Positions 61,843-64,000 of a DNA stretch of 64,000 nucleotides are shown here, one piece after another. The notes under the pieces are model-generated. The model saw only the letters and a program-made list of their open reading frames with translations. It was not told where the DNA came from and did no database searches. Made by a program: the position numbers and the translations under genes. The stretch spans positions 1 through 64,000 of the forward strand of contig NZ_JACJSB010000018.1 in assembly GCF_014697585.1 (NCBI RefSeq). The letters run 5' to 3'. This DNA comes from Dolichospermum sp. FACHB-1091 (GTDB taxonomy: Bacteria; Cyanobacteriota; Cyanobacteriia; Cyanobacteriales; Nostocaceae). How positions within the stretch are numbered: position 1 is the first letter of the stretch; the number at the start of each line of letters is the position of its first letter.

Positions 61843-62742
61843 TTACCTTGATTTGTGATCAAACCTTTTTAAAGATTTCCAAGGTGAATCCTTAGAAGAT
61901 GTTGAGTTCCATACCTCTTCAAAAGGAACATTAGAACGTTCATCTTGATTATTATACTCCCTAGCGAATATTTTTGTAATTTTATCTCTGGCAATTTCAA
62001 CTTGAGATTTTTCACCTAAATGTTTAAATTCATATCCCATTGCATTACAAAATATAGTGTAAATATAGACTGAAGGTAACTTAATCCAATCATATCCAAA
62101 AACACTTCCATCATGGTACTCAACAACTACATCACTACCACCAGGTATATGTGAAAGAGGATTTGTTCTTGTCCTACGAGCAACCCACAAAACCCTATCT
62201 GCAAGGTGTATGGGAAGACCTAAATACACCTCTTTCAGCTTTCTTTGGGTTCTCTCCCTTATAAATTTCGCTCGTAATTCTCTACGACTTAGGTTATTTT
62301 TTTGTTTTTGCTGTTCAGCTTCTTCTTTCTGTAATTTAAGATTTTCTCGCGTTTGTTTTAGTTCTTCTGTTCGGTCTAACCCCAGCAAATCAATTGTTAT
62401 TTGCTCTAATAATTGTGGTGTTATTCTACTGAGATTTAGCCATAATTCTTCAATGTTATTCGTTATAAATTCTTTATATTGTGTAGGAATATCATTTGTA
62501 TTTAACCACATCTGACATACCTGCTCTTTATCATCTTTTTTATCTGTTTCATACCAAAAACAGATATTTTCATAAACACCATTATCTAAATTTTGGGCTA
62601 AATCTGGGTACTTTCTTTTAATTTTTGTAATATGAAAGAAAGTTCCTTTTTGAAATAGTTCCTTATTTTGGAATGTTGTACTTACAAATCCAAAACCCCT
62701 CTTTGAGTTGTATTCCTCAATATAACCAAAATCTAACATCAA
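61843..62742 (-). CDS. Cold-shock-like N-terminal domain fused to coiled coil and unknown domain
   Basis: The 299-residue protein begins FGYIEEYNSKRGFGFVSTTF and continues to FFHITKIKRKYPDLAQNLDN, a divergent cold-shock (OB) RNA/DNA-binding pattern (RGFGF and FFH motifs). A coiled coil follows (about residues 115-165, rich in Gln/Lys/Glu), then a C-terminal region with HIPGGSDVVVEYHDGSVFGY that is unlike any family I know. ATG start. Fusions of this form are unusual. Confidence 0.55.
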   Translation of the reverse strand: MMLDFGYIEEYNSKRGFGFVSTTFQNKELFQKGTFFHITKIKRKYPDLAQNLDNGVYENICFWYETDKKDDKEQVCQMWLNTNDIPTQYKEFITNNIEELWLNLSRITPQLLEQITIDLLGLDRTEELKQTRENLKLQKEEAEQQKQKNNLSRRELRAKFIRERTQRKLKEVYLGLPIHLADRVLWVARRTRTNPLSHIPGGSDVVVEYHDGSVFGYDWIKLPSVYIYTIFCNAMGYEFKHLGEKSQVEIARDKITKIFAREYNNQDERSNVPFEEVWNSTSSKDSPWKSLKRFDHKSR

Positions 62743-62802
62743 TTAACTAACACTCCAAAAGACTGTATATATTTATATTATCTCAATGGAGTGAAAAAGC
62801 TA

Positions 62803-62994
62803 TTAGTCTATTTCTCGAACCCAATGCTCTTCAGTTTTTGGAACTGGGAAACGAGACTGCTGGTACAAGGCACTTTGATTAGCAGTACGAAAAATATGGA
62901 CTTTTTCTTTTTCATCAAATCCAACATATTCGTAAGGGTCTTTAGTACCACCTGCAACATTACTAAGATCGTATGATTTACCTACTATGAACAT
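62803..62994 (-). CDS. Small conserved-looking protein of unknown function
   Basis: I take the ATG at 62994 (MFIVGKSYDLSNVAGGTKDP) rather than an upstream TTG inside a MITE-like element. The 63-residue protein has an aromatic and charged composition (YEYVGFDEKEKVHIFRTANQ). No family is recognised. It lies in front of the cold-shock-like gene on the same strand but 60 bases away. Confidence 0.5.
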   Translation of the reverse strand: MFIVGKSYDLSNVAGGTKDPYEYVGFDEKEKVHIFRTANQSALYQQSRFPVPKTEEHWVREID

Positions 62995-63023
62995 TGTTTT
63001 ATAGATATAATTTACAACAAACC

Positions 63024-63115
63024 AGGACTTACGCAAAATCTAACGAAAGTATTGGTATTTCATGAGTTACCCCTACGAAATAATCAGGGTTTCGGTCACA
63101 TGGTGCGTAAGTCCT
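63024..63115. mobile_element. MITE-like element with 12-bp perfect inverted ends
   Basis: AGGACTTACGCA (63024-63035) and TGCGTAAGTCCT (63104-63115) are exact complements, enclosing 68 bases with no gene. Ends of this kind are common among small non-autonomous elements in cyanobacteria. No direct target repeat is certain. It is just upstream of the 62803-62994 gene. Confidence 0.8.
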
Positions 63116-63139
63116 ACAAACAATATACCATATCTAGTA

Positions 63140-63429
63140 GTAGGTTGGGTTGACGCAAGAAAACTAAACAATAATTATAATATATAATAATGATATAAAA
63201 ACCAAATCTCTTCCTCTCTTCCTTCGTGTACTTCGTTTCTATCCCTACGGGACGCTACGCGAACGTGGTTCATTAAATAGTAGTAAGTTTAGTTGACACA
63301 AGAAAACCCAACATCACCCAAACCACCCAACTATCACGAATACTTTTTTCTACCAATGGCATAAAATGACAAAAACCGCCACAATATAAAAAAGCGAGTA
63401 GGTTGGGTTGACGCAAGGAAACCCAACAA
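63140..63429. repeat. GTAGGTTGGGTTGACGCAAG dispersed repeats
   Basis: GTAGGTTGGGTTGACGCAAG with A-rich ends occurs at 63140-63165 and again, more complete (ending AAACCCAACA), at 63398-63429; a degenerate copy is near 63286-63312. A reverse copy at 37831-37861 forms the end of the 37823 gene. The unit is an imperfect palindrome (GGTTGGGTT…AACCCAAC). The 63037-63480 gap has no gene otherwise. Confidence 0.75.
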
Positions 63430-63480
63430 CAATCAATAACAGCGTAACATAGAATTAATGACAATAAATAATTAAAAGTA

Positions 63481-63762
63481 ATGATTGTTTCCTTTAGTTG
63501 TAAAGAAACCGAAAAAATATGGCAGGGGGTAAGTTCAAGAAAATTACCAGCAGACATTCAAGAACGAGCATTACGCAAATTGCGACAACTAGAAGCATCA
63601 GCTAATTTAGATGACTTGCGTATCCCCCCTGGAAATCGCTTAGAAGCCCTTTCTGGAGATAGAATAGGAGAATACAGTATCCGTATTACAAAGCAATGGC
63701 GGATATGTTTTGTGTGGGAAAATGGAAATGCTTATAATGTAGAAATAGTGGATTACCATTAG
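63481..63762 (+). CDS. higB: HigB-like toxin (RelE superfamily)
   Basis: The 93-residue protein begins MIVSFSCKETEKIWQGVSSR and contains ERALRKLRQLEASANLDDLR, GNRLEALSGDRIGEYSIRIT then KQWRICFVWENGNAYNVEIV DYH. This is the HigB/RelE plasmid-maintenance killer pattern, with toxin upstream of antitoxin, as usual for HigBA. These toxins cut mRNA at the ribosome. Eleven bases separate it from the antitoxin gene. Confidence 0.9.
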   Translation: MIVSFSCKETEKIWQGVSSRKLPADIQERALRKLRQLEASANLDDLRIPPGNRLEALSGDRIGEYSIRITKQWRICFVWENGNAYNVEIVDYH

Positions 63763-63773
63763 GAGAAAATATC

Positions 63774-64000
63774 ATGGAAAATAACTTACTACATAATCCC
63801 CATCCAGGTGAAATTCTAAAATATGAATTTTTAGAAGAATTAGACATAAGTGAAAATGATTTAGCTGTTAACTTAGGTTTAACTTATCCTACTATTCAAG
63901 GAATTATTACAGGTAAACTGAAAATGACAGCAGATATAGATTTACGCCTTTGTCGCTATTTTAGACTTTCAGATGGTTATTTTTTAAGATTGCAAAATGC
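63774..64000 (+). CDS. higA: HigA-like XRE antitoxin (cut by window end)
   Basis: The frame from ATG 63774 reads MENNLLHNPHPGEILKYEFL, then LEELDISENDLAVNLGLTYP, TIQGIITGKLKMTADIDLRL, CRYFRLSDGYFLRLQNA and runs off the window. PHPGEIL..EF and the helix-turn-helix ISENDLAVNLGLTYPTIQGI are typical of HigA. It represses its own operon and blocks HigB. Confidence 0.9.
   Translation, partial: MENNLLHNPHPGEILKYEFLEELDISENDLAVNLGLTYPTIQGIITGKLKMTADIDLRLCRYFRLSDGYFLRLQN

Noticed and set aside
63273..63557. 94-codon hydrophobic frame on the minus strand
   Set aside because: It is made of dispersed GGTTGGGTTGACGC repeats and the antisense of higB.

Overview
The window comes from a filamentous, AT-rich cyanobacterium, most likely a Nostocales (Anabaena/Dolichospermum/Nostoc-like). 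The reasons are a complete phycocyanin operon with four consecutive cpcG rod-core linkers including a membrane-anchored CpcL type, ntcA, a CrtO-type carotene ketolase, a CYP110-like P450, abundant GCGATCGC (HIP1) palindromes, heptanucleotide tandem repeats and many small palindromic or MITE-like repeats. No plasmid or phage backbone is visible; this reads as chromosome with islands of accessory genes.

Layout. 0.3-4 kb: a PP-loop ATPase/MurL-like protein, a Tat-exported metallophosphoesterase and a proline-repeat membrane protein. 4-12.2 kb (minus): cpcB-A-C-D-E-F-G1-G2-G3(L)-G4, encoding phycocyanin, rod linkers, chromophore lyase and rod-core/membrane linkers, with a structured cpcA-cpcC spacer and a strong hairpin insulating the operon from the upstream pseudouridine synthase. 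13-23 kb: an accessory stretch with a PatA-like response regulator lacking its phospho-aspartate, a graveyard of toxin-antitoxin remnants around an intact ParE-like pair, a Uma2 nuclease, a papain-fold toxin/immunity-like pair, an orphan m5C methylase and a DUF2887 protein. 23-34 kb: mostly core genes (cobA, sirohydrochlorin chelatase, tRNA-His, ddl, rpsB-tsf, recG). 34.1-37.4 kb: a two-gene unit of a HEPN-like protein overlapping a 930-residue protein with a KGGVGR ParA-like domain plus a second P-loop NTPase domain. 37.4-40.3 kb: decayed and duplicated genes and a PIN/RHH toxin-antitoxin pair. 40.5-51.7 kb: housekeeping genes (DUF3146, YqgF-like, DUF3084, ntcA, fabI, hisB, ABC ATPase, polysaccharide export, SPFH protein, folP, tpiA). 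51.9-53.7 kb: an OLD/AAA15-like ATPase with a small candidate PD-(D/E)xK protein. 53.8-59.7 kb: crtO, P450 and a phosphoketolase-like enzyme whose 3' end is duplicated on the far side of a PIN toxin-antitoxin pair. 61-64 kb: uncharacterised accessory proteins and a HigBA-like pair cut by the window end.

Best candidates for an undescribed system are the HEPN-like/KGGVGR-ATPase pair (34099-37385), the ATPase/ELK-nuclease-like pair (51924-53650) and the orphan papain-like toxin with its neighbour (19862-20638). All family assignments are from motif reading; no database search was possible.
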